DNA of 64,000 nucleotides from Peribolospora baueri (lineage: Eukaryota; Basidiomycota; Peribolosporomycetes; Peribolosporales; Peribolosporaceae). Positions 10,117 to 21,900 of the stretch are shown in pieces. Both the position numbers and the translations under genes were made by a program. The notes under the pieces were generated by a model. It saw only the letters and a list, made by a program, of their open reading frames with translations, was not told the DNA's origin and searched no databases. Each line of letters begins with the position of its first letter. Within the stretch, counting starts at the first letter, position 1. The stretch lies in the NCBI GenBank assembly GCA_029717555.1, contig JAMDHS010000090.1, positions 1-64,000 of the forward strand, in the 5' to 3' direction.

Positions 10117-13100
10117 ATGGACGCGGAAGAGCTCTCTCGGCTCCTCGACCGCTCCGTCTCGGAGCTGCGCACGCACTACTCCCGGCTGGGCCACGATCCC
10201 AAGGAATACCTCGCCGTGGAGCGCTTGCGCAAGGCGATTGAAGGAGCCGCAGAGATGGAGGTGGACAAGGTCAAGAAGGAGGTGGAGGAGCTCGAGCGGA
10301 GGTGCAAGAGGTTGGAGGGCGAGTGCGACAGGTTTAGGAAGGCGATGGGAGAGGAGGTGGGGGAAACAGGGAGGGGATGGGAGGGCGAGGTGAGCTTTTC
10401 TCTTGTCGCCTATTCTCTGCGCTCACTGTTGCGCGCCGTTGCAACGTTCCACCGGATTTCTTACGCTGTCCCTCTCCACGCTTCTTCTGCAGTCTCTCCT
10501 CCGCACCCAGTCCCAGCTCACCTCGACGCGCAACTCACTGCGCGAAAAGTACGACGGCCGACTCTCCCAGGTGGCCAAGCATCTCTCCCGTCTCGACGAA
10601 CTGCGAGACGTGTTGGAGGATGGGTATGTTCAGACGCCCAGACGCAGTCGCTTTGAGCCAGCCAAAAATGAGGTCGGCGAGCAGGGCGGTGCCAAGGGCG
10701 AGGTCTTGAGGGACGCGAGCCTCGAATACATCTCCAGGCTGGAAGTCGAGGTGGTCAGGTGTGAGAAAGCTCTGGTGAGTATCCTCTAGTCTCTCTATGC
10801 GTGGCGCGTTTTGGGCAGTCTTCTATTCTCTTCTTTCGATGATGACTGAACCCGGGTCCGACCGCCCTTCAACACAACAGCAAGAGCGCAGAGAGCTCCT
10901 CCACGCCGAGCTATCCGAGATTTACAGTCTGTGGGAGGAGCTCGAAATCCTTCCTGCTCCTGACACTTCCGACTTCGACCGCGCCATCCTGCAGCACTTT
11001 GGCATCACCGTTAAACGTTCCGATATCAACTCGCGCAGCTTGGCCGCTTACCTCGACGCCAAGGGATCTGCTACCATCGCCAGCCAGAGCAACGGCGGTG
11101 GCCCTCACTCTCCCAACGGAAATACTTACATTGGGTCTTGCGCCAGCCCTTCGCCAGCCTACATGTTCTCCCCTTCCAGGGAACCTCTGTCCACCGATAT
11201 GACGCCGACGACGGAAAATCTCCGCCGAGCGGCCAAGAAGCGCGAGTGGCTCGAAGCGGAGAAGGCGCGGAGGGAGGCCGAGATTCAAAGCGTGTTCGAC
11301 GAGTTGTGGGAGTTGTGGGAGCTCATGGAGGTGCCGGAGGAGGTTTCGGAGGAGTTTGTGCAAGAACATAGAGGATCTTCCGAGAGCGTCCTGATCGCTG
11401 TGAGTTGGATTCGCTCCCATCTAAAGGCGGCACGGTGGGGATTTCCGGGCGCACATGAAGCGGACGCGCTGACGAGCTGATTTCATTATCGACTTCTCCA
11501 GTACCAAGAAGAGCTTGCGAAGATGAAGCTTGCGAAGGCCCGTCAGATGGGCGTCTTTGTCAACGCGTCGCGACAAAAGATCAACGCTCTGTGGGACAAG
11601 CTACATACTTCGCTCGAGGAGCGACGCGCATTTGCGCCCTTCTGGATTGAGGAAGACGAGGAGTTCGACGACAAGTGCCTGGACGCGCACAAGGCGGAGG
11701 AGGCCCGCTTGGAGGAGGAGTTCGCGACGAAGCGCGACGTGCTCACCTTGCTGGAGCGCTTCGAGGCCGTCGTCGCTGAGGAGAGGCAGCTTTTTGAGAG
11801 TGCACAGGACCAGAGCAGGCTGTTAGGGAGGGGGACTAGGGGAGATCCGGGGAGGTTGTTGAGGGAGGAGAAGATGAGGAAGAGAATTCAGAGGGAGAAA
11901 CCCAAGGTATGTGAAGAGCTTCCCGATTCACACCATCGTGCAGAGCTCATCTCCATTGGTTTAACGCCCGTCTACTGCAGCTCGAGGCAGACTTGACAAA
12001 GCTCATTCCGGCATGGGAGGAACAACATGGCCGAGAGTTTTATTATGATGGCGTTCGGCTTCGGGACAGTCTTCAGGAGTCGATGCGCACCAGTGCCAGG
12101 GAGAACAAGAAGGTGAGCCGACAGCGGACTCAGGAAAGGGATGTCAATTATCCCGAGCTTACTCTGGGTACAACGTTCACTTCCAGCGCGCCCGCTCCAC
12201 TACTGTGACAAGCTCGGCAAGCACGACAAGCATGGCGAGCACCGCCCGCCGGACAAGAGGCTCCAAAGGGCCCTCGGTGCTGAGCGAGTCGACCTCACAC
12301 AACATCTTGCCCTCCGGTGGTCGAAACTCATATGTCACGCCAGCGCCTGCTACGAAGCGCGCTCGTCTGGCGAGCAGCACGAGCAGCACCAGCTCTATCT
12401 CTGCTCGATCACAAAAGTCCGACACCAACGCGCCGCCTTCGCGAACCTCTTCCCGTTCCCGCGAGAATAAGGTGGGGAGCGGCGGTAGTGGTAATAGCGG
12501 GAATGGAAGGATGACCAAGTCGTCCTCTTCCTCGACAACGGGCCCGGGAAGGAAAAGAAGAGTAGTCGGCGCGGCAGGGACGGGTGCAGACGGCACCCCT
12601 ACGGCGCCGCCGCCCATCGCACCACTCGCCCTTGCCCACCGTACCCCGTCCAACGTACCAAAGGGAAAACCCGTCGCCGCGCCTTCTCCGTTTACGTTCA
12701 AAGTCCCTTCCGCCACGAAAATGGGCACATACGAGAATGGCCGCCCTTCTTCGTCATCCAAGCCTCCGCCGACTGCGACATTGCCTCCATCCTCCGCCCT
12801 CCCCCGCCCGGTCAATCTTCCCTCCCCCGTTGCTGGTGCTGCCGCCGCTACCAAGGGGAGTGCGCTGAATTTTTCGGGTCTTCCCGCTAAGGACCGGCCC
12901 AAGTTCCGACCGCGACCGAGCGTCGTGATCAGGGAGGAGGAGGAGGAGGAGAAGGAAAAGGAGGGAGAAGGGACGCGGGCGGAAGGAGAAGAGGAGAAGC
13001 AGCCACAACCTGAGGGGTCTGGTTCCACGACGACGGCGAGGAGGTCGAGCAGGTTGAACGGCACGAGCGCCAATAACACAGGTGCTGGAGCGAGCGGTCG

Positions 13101-13857
13101 TCTGCGCTCGTCCTCCGCCTCCTCTTCTGCCAGTGCTGGGGCTCCTGCTGCCTCCGCCGCCTCCAAACCCGCGGTGGGGAAGCGAAAGTTGAGTGGCCGA
13201 TGGGGTGAGATGGGTCCTCCCAGCTGGAACGTGATGGGGCTCATGAAGATTGGAGAGGAGGAGGGCGAGGGTGAGGAGGTACCTGCTCCTGAGGACGGTG
13301 GAAGACGAGGCTCCACACGCACTTCAGACGTCGACATTAACGGTGGCAACGGTAACGGTAACGGTAATGGTAACGGTAACGGTAACAGTAACGACAGCGA
13401 CAAGCCAAGAAGGAGAGGCCCTCGACCGAGCGCGGCGGACATCCTTTTGGAGCACATCGCCGCTCGCGCCCCCTCTTTCTCTGCTATCGACTCTTCCTCT
13501 TTCCTCGGCTCGTCGACCGGGAAGGTTACGTCGTTCGGTCTTGGCTTGGATGACGATGATGATGATGATGAACTCAACATGGATATGGATGGAGGAGAGT
13601 GCGTGGGAGAAGGAATGGGTGAAGGAGGCAAGGCTTTCAACGGAGGTCGAGAAAGCATAGTGTCGGAGCACTCCTACGTCCTCGCCTCCTCTTCCTCGTC
13701 CGGCAGCATCTCCTCCGTCCGACCCGTCACGCCCGTCCATGAAGGCGACGGGTCCTTCCTCACGCCCTTGAGGGGTGGACTGGGTATGCAGGAAGGGATG
13801 GGCGCAGGCGCGGGGACGGGGAGGAACTGGGAGCTGGTGGAGGGAGGGGAGGTGTGA
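10117..13857 (+). CDS. MAP65/Ase1/PRC1 microtubule-bundling protein
   Basis: Predicted 1093-residue spindle-midzone protein that crosslinks antiparallel microtubules in anaphase. Exons: 10117-10389, 10493-10774, 10881-11399, 11502-11906, 11981-12112, 12187-13857, all phase 0. The N-terminal ~535 residues are alpha-helical coiled coil typical of the family: LLHAELSEIYSLWEELEI, later KINALWDKLHTSLEERRAF, then the microtubule-binding spectrin-like stretch ending near LRDSLQESMRTSARENKK. The last exon encodes about 556 residues of Ser/Pro/Arg-rich, probably disordered tail, longer than in most relatives (whole family members are usually 600-900 residues). This tail contains an Asn-Gly repeat (13341-13392), an Asp run (13550-13571) and many SP/TP sites suitable for Cdk control. 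The ATG has an A-rich pyrimidine-flanked context and opens directly into the helix. The gene points away from the DHA1 transporter gene. Confidence 0.88.
13341..13392 (+). repeat. in-frame (GGTAAC)n microsatellite in MAP65
   Basis: Hexamer repeats GGTAAC/GGTAAT keep the frame and give alternating Asn-Gly residues in the disordered tail. Length variation between strains would change the tail without frameshift. Confidence 0.85.
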
Positions 13858-14413
13858 GCGCTTGAACGGACGATCAGGACAGATGGGAGCGTAAGCGGAC
13901 TGCTCTTGCTCTTTCTTTCGAGTTCCTCCCCCCCGTCTTTTCTCGCCTCGTATTTCGAGTCGCCCACCGCCGTGACAGATCTATACCCGACATGCCCCGC
14001 CTCCCTCTTCCTCGCCTCCATCTTTCGCTTTCAGGGCAGGCTTCCCGACTCGGGAGTTCGGATCTCGCGTGTGCTTCTTCTCCTCCCTTTTCCTTCTCTC
14101 TTTTTTTGTCGTTGTCGCTAGCTTGTCCCTTCTTCCCTCCTGTTGTACTCTATCTCATCTGTCTTCGGTTCGGCAAACCTTGGTTGACACGGAGCTCTCG
14201 GCTGTTTGAGCGGGAGAGTGCCGACCTTCGCTTCGTCCATCCGTGTGCAGGCGTTGCCTTTGCACCATGAGCGTCTATGATAGTGAGAGGAAGTGGGAGT
14301 ATAGCTAGGGTACAGGCCACTTCTCTTTATTCGCCTACACCGCTCGTCGTCGTCACCCTAATGGAAGCAAGCGAAATTTTAACCGACACTCGATCCAACC
14401 CTATCCAAGGCGA
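13858..14413. other. convergent 3' region between MAP65 and UXS genes
   Basis: This pyrimidine-rich sequence presumably holds the two 3' untranslated regions. No frame with family resemblance and no structured RNA were seen. Confidence 0.5.
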
Positions 14414-16798
14414 TCAAATCCCTCCGTCCTCCTCTAAGCGCGCCTTGTAATACCTCACCATCTCCTCCACGCCCATTCTCATCGTCCAGCGTGGCTGCCA
14501 ACCGAGGAGCCTCTTGGCCTTGGACGAATCGGAGCGACGGCGTTGCGGGTCGTCCTGCAGCGCTGACAGGAAGATGATGCGCGACGGAGCCGGGCGTCCG
14601 GGGCGGCCAGGAGGGCGTGGAACGGAAGCCGGGTCCGCGACGGTACCGTCTGGAGCGGACTCCGAGACGGTTGCCGACTGGGGCTTCTTTACCGGCGTAG
14701 CCAACTCGTCCGCTACTTCCTCTCCCTCCTTGAGTTTGTTCTCCTTGCCGTCGACGCCACCATGCTGCTGCTGCTGCCTCCATGCCTCGTCCTCCTCGTC
14801 CCTGACAGCCTCCACAGCTTCTCGGATGATGTTGGCAAACTCAAGTATGCTGCACTCGTCCGAGCTGCCCAGGTTGACGGGCGACTCCTCGAGCTCCCTC
14901 CCTTCCGACTCCATGAGCAGAATGAGGCCGTCAATAAGATCGTGCACGTACATGAAGCTCCTCGTCTGAGAGCCGTCGCCGTATACCGTCATGTCCTCTC
15001 CGCGGAGGGCCTGGAGGATAAAGTTGGACACCACCCGCCCGTCGACCGGGTTCATGCGCGGACCAAACGTGTTGAAGATTCGCGCCACACGCACATCGAC
15101 GTCGCCTTGGCGCGCATAGCCGTATGTCAGCGTCTCGGCCACGCGCTTGCCCTCGTCATAGCATGCTCGGGGACCGATCGGGTTTACGTTGCCGTTGTAC
15201 TATTAAATAAATATCATTGGGTCAACGAAGAAGAGGCAAGCAGAAGCGTGAGCGAGTAGAATGACGACAGAGGACGACAGAGGACGAGTGAATGCACTCA
15301 CGCTTTCCGGCTGTGGATGCACCTCTGGATCTCCGTAGACCTCTGCGGCGACGTCGAGCAGAAGCACACAGGGCCCGCACAGGTCAGCGACCGAAATTCT
15401 GCATTTTCGTCTTTCGCATGACAGCAGTTCCTTCTCACCGGATGTGCTGGCCAATAAGAAGCGCGCCTTGACTCGCTTGGCGAGTCCTAGCATGTTCAAG
15501 GTGCCTTGGAAGCTCGTCTTCATCGTCTTTACCGCGTTGTACTGATAGTGCACCGGCGACGCTGTGCAAAGTGTGACGTTACAAGCATTTCCAGTTGAGT
15601 TCGAAAAAATCTGGACGAAGAGTTCCCTACATGATCCTCTGACCCGACACTCACCAGGACAAGCGAGGTGATAGATGCGATCGCACTCGACCATGACGTC
15701 CTGTACGACATCGTGTCGGACGAGCTCGAAGTTGGGATGGCCGATCCAATGGCTGACGGTGGTCTTTGAGCCGGTGAAAAAATTGTCAAGCACGGTCACC
15801 TCGTGTCCCAAGAGCATCAATCGGTCCACGAGGTGGGATCCCACGAAGCCGGCCCCGCCGGTGACGAGAATGCGCAGCTTTTGAGAGGCGGGAAGCATGC
15901 GCACTGGCGGGTAGTGCGAGGTAGCCGCGTAGGCATAGGCTCGGAGCGGTGCGGAAATGCCAGACGTAGGAAGGGAAGCGGCAGGGACGACGGAATGGTG
16001 GGCTGTACTGCCGTGATCCCCTTCCTGATAATGCACAGCTGAGAGAGTCCACGGAGGTGGAGCGGGGGTCAGGACCTGCCAGGCGCCACTGGGGTCGGTA
16101 GCAAATGGACGGTGGTTAAGCGTTTCGTACTGTCGACGAAGGTAGAGGCTGCGGAGAAGGTCGATGGGTACGATGCTGCACACCGAGGCGTGGCCGACTC
16201 CAAGGATCCCTTTGCCTTCCCTGCTAATGACGGGCAGCTTGGAGAGATCTTCTGAGTCATGGCTGCTGGAGGCGGTAGAGGACTGGCGGACGAAGGTCGA
16301 CGACTGGAAGCGCTCTGGGTCGATGGAGGTGGAAGAGCTTTGCTGGAAATAGGAGGCCGAACGGTGAGAAGGTCCGCTGGCACTGCTGGCGTTGGAACCA
16401 GAGCGCACTCTGCCGAAGGCTTGACCTCTGGGCGAAGCGAGAGGATATCCGGAGAGGGGCTGAAAATAGGCATCAGGGATGGGGGTGCCTGGGGCGGTGT
16501 TGGTGGGCGTGCTGACCTCGCTGAGGAGGTCGAGGTGGCTCCTCGAGCCGTGATCGGCGGCGACGGACCAGGCGTCTCCGGCGTCGCTCGAGGCGGAGGA
16601 GGACGACGGGCGGAGCTGGGCGGCGCCATAAATACGATTGCGGGCTGCAGCGAGGGCGGAGAGGGCAGTGGAAGCGTCTGCGCCGGGAGGGGGAGGTTGC
16701 TGTTGCTGTTGCTGTTGCTGTTGTAGCCGGGTGGGTGAGGGGGGGGAAATAGAGAGGGCGGCGAGGGACTCGGTCGGGGAATCCGGGTCGGCTGCCAT
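14414..16798 (-). CDS. UXS1: UDP-glucuronate decarboxylase (UDP-xylose synthase)
   Basis: This enzyme converts UDP-glucuronic acid to UDP-xylose with bound NAD+. Predicted 697 residues; exons 16798-15655, 15561-15439, 15342-15302, 15199-14414. The Rossmann glycine motif [16 protein letters not shown] lies near residue 310. [32 protein letters not shown] (catalytic Tyr/Lys near 450/454) and the [20 protein letters not shown] block are diagnostic, as is the late [20 protein letters not shown]. Two oddities stand out. One is an N-terminal extension of ~300 low-complexity residues with a run of nine Gln. The other is an insertion of ~80 charged residues, starting after [10 protein letters not shown] and ending before [11 protein letters not shown]. 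Known fungal enzymes are nearer 400-430 residues. No membrane segment is visible, so it is probably cytosolic. UDP-xylose feeds xylosyltransferases of capsule and glycans. It diverges from the elongin C gene across 447 bases. Confidence 0.93.
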
Positions 16799-17245
16799 GG
16801 TTGCGAAAGGATGGTGGAGGGCGGTCGTAAAGAGCGAAGCTTGGGTTGAGCTGAGGTGCCGGCGTGGACGGTAGAAGTGGTCGTCGTTGTCGTCGCCGGC
16901 CTTCTCTTCTTAGTCTATTGGCGGGTCGCGTAACGGCGGACCCTGCGCAAGCAACGAACGACTGCGGTCAAGAAGGGGAGTGCTTGGCTTGGCTGACGTC
17001 AAGGCGAGGAGAGAGGCGAAGGAGGAGGATCACTTCTGACAGACCCACCGGCGTCAAGCAACGCACGACGTGGAACAGCAGCCGGAAGCCCATTCGCTGA
17101 GTTGGTGAGCCGGAAAGAGCAGAGCAGACACGAACAGCAGCGAGCTTCGTCAGTCAACGACAGGCGGACAAACGAAAAAAGGATTGACGACGAACGCGAC
17201 TCACCGCGCAATCCCGTTCACCACCCAGTTCCATCACCCTCCGTC
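16799..17245. promoter_or_regulatory. shared promoter of UXS and elongin C genes
   Basis: These 447 bases separate the two start codons. They contain a perfect palindromic TGACGTCA at 16994-17001, the site of CREB/ATF-type bZIP factors. No TATA box stands out. Bidirectional use is inferred from the layout. Confidence 0.45.
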
Positions 17246-17896
17246 ATGGATGGCTCCTCCGCTTCTCACCCGAACTATGTCCGTCTGCGCTCCTCTGACG
17301 GATGGGAGTTCATCCTCGACTACCGGTGCGCAACCGTCTCCGGTACCATCAGGAGCATGCTCGCAGGCGCCGGAGAGGGAGGCGGATTCGCCGAGGCCGA
17401 GACTTGGACGGCTGACTTGCAGATTCGGTGAGCGGGAAAGACGATTCGATTCGTCTTTCGTTTATCTTCGTGGATCTGTTGGTGGTTTGCCTGATATGTT
17501 TTGTCAACGTTTCCAATGGACTCTACTCTCTCTTTCCCCACTCTCTAGCGGTATCGTCCTCCAGAAGGTCGTCGAGTACCTCCACTGGAACGTCCGCTAC
17601 TCGGGATCGAAGGAGGAACCTCCCGAGTTTGGCGAGAACAAGATCCCGCCAGAGATCGCACTGGAACTGTGAGTCCAATTCTTCCCCCGTCGGTCTGGTC
17701 AGCAAAGTGTTTCTGCCGTCTCATCCTGATTGTGTTGTTCGCTCCGATCTAACTTTGTCGCTCACTCAGCCTCATGAGCGCTGACTTCCTCGAAGGTGCG
17801 TGGATCAGTCTCCGCTTGCGCGAACAAACATGGCCGATGAGTCCATGACCCTGTCGCGCCCATTAACCTTTTCTCTCCTCTTGTCCTTCAGTTTGA
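17246..17896 (+). CDS. ELC1: elongin C (Skp1-like BTB fold protein)
   Basis: Predicted 110 residues, the normal length (human 112). It is the adaptor of cullin ubiquitin ligases, with roles in turnover of stalled RNA polymerase II. Exons: 17246-17427, 17549-17668, 17770-17795, 17892-17896. The sequence YVRLRSSDGWEFILDYRCA, GTIRSML, the VVEYLHWNVRYS block and PPEIALELLMSADFLEV matches the family end to end. The final exon has only five coding bases (TT plus the stop TGA), completing a Val codon. The preceding coding exon is 26 bases. Without that last exon the reading frame would have no proper end, and the resulting FLEV-stop ending aligns with FLDC-stop of animals. Confidence 0.93.
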
Positions 17897-18917
17897 ATAT
17901 GCGCAAACTTTAGGTACTGGGACTGCCCGTGTCCTAATGAATGCAGCATCGCACCGCACCGCAATAGACTACCGGCCGCATCCACAGCGAAAACTAAAAA
18001 AGAACGAGCGGGCCGGTGTCACGAGAGCCATGTCCCCTCGAGCATTGGATGGTAGCCACATTGCTCTGCCTACTTATTCTTACATCTCATCCAGCGTGCT
18101 CCCCTCTCTTCCTTGCACTCTCCTCCCCCATTCGGCCGAGCTGAATGCTGGCTTGATCGTCAAGCTCCTCGACCTCTCGCCAATGGACGTACCAAGATTG
18201 CTCGCTCTCTTGGATAAGATCGAGGCTGCCAAGCGTCCAACGCGGGGCAGCAGGGGCTTTCGTCTGAGTAGAAGAGGATGGGGGTCCAGATACATGGCTG
18301 TGTACATATATACGGGTGCTCAATCCGATGAAGCCCTGCCATCACGAGAATCACATGGAGTGAACGCAGGCCGGTCGCCTTCCGTCTACGTCTCCGCCAG
18401 TCTCGCAGAAAGAGCGCACACAAGTCCGTGTGTCGAGATGAAAAGGTCATGTTCTATGGCGAGCTGGTGGGGTCGATCCCTGCAAATGTACCCTCCGCCC
18501 ACCCCTCTTGCTCGGGCTTGAAAGCAACACTCGTCAATGCCAGAAGATGAAACAGACAAAGAGCAAGGGAGGCTCACGAAGAGTAGCCACGTGACTGTCA
18601 CGTGCTATACGCGATCAGACGCGTGCCTCCTGATGTCCAAGAAGATCGGGACGGGCGAGTAGTCGTTGCTCCTCTCCTCCTCTCTCCATCCCTCACGCCT
18701 CCTGCCCGTTGCCTTCCCCATACCTCTGCTTGCATTTGAGAAGTTTTCGTCTTTTTGCACCTGCTTGCTTGCACTTCTTGGTTCCCTTGGTACCGCTAGA
18801 GTTTTGCATTTCTCAGACTTCAATCGCCTTCCCCATCGCTCCCGACGCACCGCATCTTGCTTTCTCCCAATTCTGTTTTCACCGCATCGCATCCCCGCAC
18901 CTCAGCTGTTTGGCTCA
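17897..18917. other. intergenic region before the 1453-residue protein gene
   Basis: This is about 1 kb with no supported gene. It includes a paired CACGTG element (18588-18604) and then a pyrimidine-rich leader up to the ATG at 18918. An in-frame upstream ATG at 18666 exists, but its translation is a Leu/Ser/Pro-rich stretch that looks like leader sequence. Confidence 0.5.
18588..18604. promoter_or_regulatory. paired CACGTG boxes in inverted layout
   Basis: Two perfect CACGTG hexamers lie five bases apart within a near-palindrome (CACGTGACTGTCACGTG), about 320 bases before the ATG at 18918. Such spacing suits two bHLH dimers. Function inferred. Confidence 0.5.
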
Positions 18918-21900
18918 ATGGCCACAGGGACTTGCTCCGACTCTTTTTCATTGCACTCTCACTCTCAGCCCGCCAGCCCTCCTTCGCTCCCTCTAGCCCG
19001 CGTGCACCGCCTTCTCCGCCCACTTCGCACCAAGGTCACAGCGCTTACTTCCCTCCTCGAGCGACAGCCTATTGACGCTCCGTCTGAGGCTGGCCTCTAC
19101 CAAGAACCCGTACGTGGAAATGGCGAGGCCGTTTCCGAGCTCGAGCGAGAGGACGACGCCGTCTTTCGCAACCCCATATCTCGCTGCCCTCGCGTGACCT
19201 ACGGCGGACGAGCCAAGCGAGGTGCCTCAACCGGAGCATCTTCCTCTACTCGCGGTTGCAGGTCCGGAACTTTTGCCGCTTCCGGCGCTGGGACGAGTGC
19301 TAAGGCCAGGGAAAGGAGGAGCGCGACGGGCACGTTGGCCTCCTCCGCCGCTGGGACCTCTTCGCCTTTTCAACACCCTTATGCCTTCGACGATCGACGC
19401 CCTTCCTCCTTCGGCCCAAATGGAAACCGCCCCGTTATCTTCTACAACGCCTCCTCTCTTCTCTATTCAACCACGACTACGACTGCAAATAACAACAGAC
19501 GTCGCAGGACCCTCTCCACCTCATTTCCTTCTGACCGCACGGCATCCATTCCCCTTCCAATCCCGGCGCCGGATTTGACTCGCCCGTCGGACGAGCTGAA
19601 CAAGAAGATCAAGGGAGTCGTTGATGCGTTTCGGAACGTTCTGGAGGTATGCTGTCGAAGTGAAAAGGGCTTGACAGCCTCCCATAATCCTGGCGTGACA
19701 CCGATGGGGACGAGGACAGGGAGGTGCCTGCCCTCCCTCGCCACGCTTGCCGCCCGCGTCGTAGGCTCCCATATCGAAACCAACCTCCTTCCTTCTCCGG
19801 AAACCGATGCTGAGGAAGGAGTGCGGGGAACCTCGCACACGGACGATGAGTCGATGCAGCGGACAGATGAGTGGTATGAGGCCGTTCCTGCTCACTACCG
19901 ATGGTGAGTTCGTCGAGTCTTTCCTTTTCTTTCCCGTCGTTTCACGTGGTGACCGATTGACTGACTTTGGTGTTCTTTTTGCATCCTCGCTCCGAATCTT
20001 TACTACGCTTCCCTCAAATTTCAGTCCTGCTCTGGCCCATCACGCCGTGCATGTTATCACCGAGCACTTGCCCTTGCCACCACCCATCGGGCTGTTGGAG
20101 CACTTGCTCATTGCTTGCGTTCAGACGGGCGCAGAAGCTGAGGTGAGCTGGGTTAAGAGAGAAGGGACGGACGGGGTTGGGCACTGGTGGCAGTCAGGCT
20201 CACTGTATCTTTTGCCGGATATGCATTTCTGTTTCAAGGCCCACCAGCTCGCCACTCTCTTCCTCCCCGCTCTGGTTTGCTCTCTCTCCTCCGAACCTCC
20301 CACGTCGACCACGGTCATCTTCAATGCAGACGGCCTTCTCCACACCCTTCATCGTGCCTGCCTCGCCCTCGGCCAGCCCTTTCTATTTGCTTCGGAATTG
20401 ACCAAGTCTTTTAAAGAACATGCGGCGGACCACTCCCCGGACCTCGTGTGGCTCTCGTCGCGCGTGGACGCTTTCGCCCGCACGTGCCAGGACGCGAGTC
20501 TCGTGGGACGACTGGCCGAGGGGATGATCTATAACGTCCTGGCTGTCGACGTGTCCAAGCCTCGCTTCGTTGACGAATACGACATCGATGGTCAGGATAA
20601 CGTGGAGAGCAACCCCATGGAATCGGGCATCCGGCTCTCCGAACAACCGCCGCGCAAGCGGCAGCGTTTATCTGATGTCATAGGTAATCGCCCTGCTTCT
20701 AGTGGCGAAGCCTCGAGCCTACACGCCAGAGCATCCAACTCGAGCTCGAGCGCCTTCTTGCAAGACTCCTCTCTTCAAGAAAGGCACGACACCTCAGTAT
20801 CTCTTCCCATTTGCCTCTCATCAGCTTCAGAATTGGCGAAACCGCTTCGGTCCCAAGGAACGCGGAAGCTCGACCAGTCGGTCCTTCTAGCAAGCGAAGC
20901 TCGTCTAGGAGCTTGGTTGAAGCTCCTCTTTAAGCTCTCAGCTGCTGGAGCTACCGGAGACTCAGCCGCCGAAGAGTTAGCGGAGTTCTTGATGCAGCTC
21001 CCCGTGTCGCCAGAGTGGGGTGCGGCGTTGGCTGGTTTAAACGGGAACAAGGCCCAAAAGGCAACTATAGGACGAGGATGTGCGGAGAGGAACCGCGGCC
21101 AAGCGATAACGGCTACGGTGATGGCCAGAGAGGCAGCCGCTGCGATTGACAGCATTGGGAATTTGCTCGCAGGCCTCGTCCTTCCCGCTTTGGATGATGA
21201 AGCGGAGCTTTTGGATGACTTCACGTCCCAAAAAGCCCCACGTCTCCGGCCTGTCTGGTCGGGTCAATCTGGAGACAGCAGAGGCTGGTCCGCCATTTTC
21301 GCCAGATTGGCAATCGCTTGCTCCGTCCACGCTCTCGACCACACTTACGTCCACCAATCTCCTGCGAATCTCATCGGCGACGAACCTTGTTCTATGGCCG
21401 ACTCTGCGCTGTTGCTGAGACGCCGCAAGGCCCTGGCGCGACGCATCTCGCTTCTCTCTGACCTCATTTCTGCGAGCTCCGCACCCGGGCTGGACGCTTC
21501 TGCTGCCCACCCTTCTAGGCCCCGCGCCGAGACATCTCGTTCTTGCCCATTCACCCTCTCCCATCGCTCCCATACCCAACCGCTCTCGTCCCTATACGCC
21601 CACTCGCACACCGATCCCCCGCGACTTATCCGCCTTGCGACTGCCCTCGGCGAGGCTGGACTCCCCGTTCTAGAGGCCGCAACGCTCAAGAGAGCACTAG
21701 CGAGTTGGGAGGCTTGGGAGACGGCCTTGCTCTACAAAGCTTCTGCGACAAATGCGAGGGATGACGAAGACGCGAAGGAAGGGAACGAGCTGCGTTTGGC
21801 CGAAATGCTGAGCTTCCGATTCGCAGAACTCGGAGAGCGGCTCGAGGATGCGGAACGGAGGGCCGTCCGGACTGCTCTTCGCCAACTTCCTGTCTCTCGC

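Noticed and set aside
12177-13658. 493-residue minus-strand open frame rich in Leu/Pro/Ser
   Set aside because: It is antisense to the last MAP65 exon, of simple composition and without a family; a GC-driven shadow.
19647-19740. possible intron after GAG in the first exon of the 1453-residue protein gene (GTATGC donor)
   Set aside because: No acceptor in the following bases gives the phase needed, while reading through is open and continuous, so the sequence was kept as coding.
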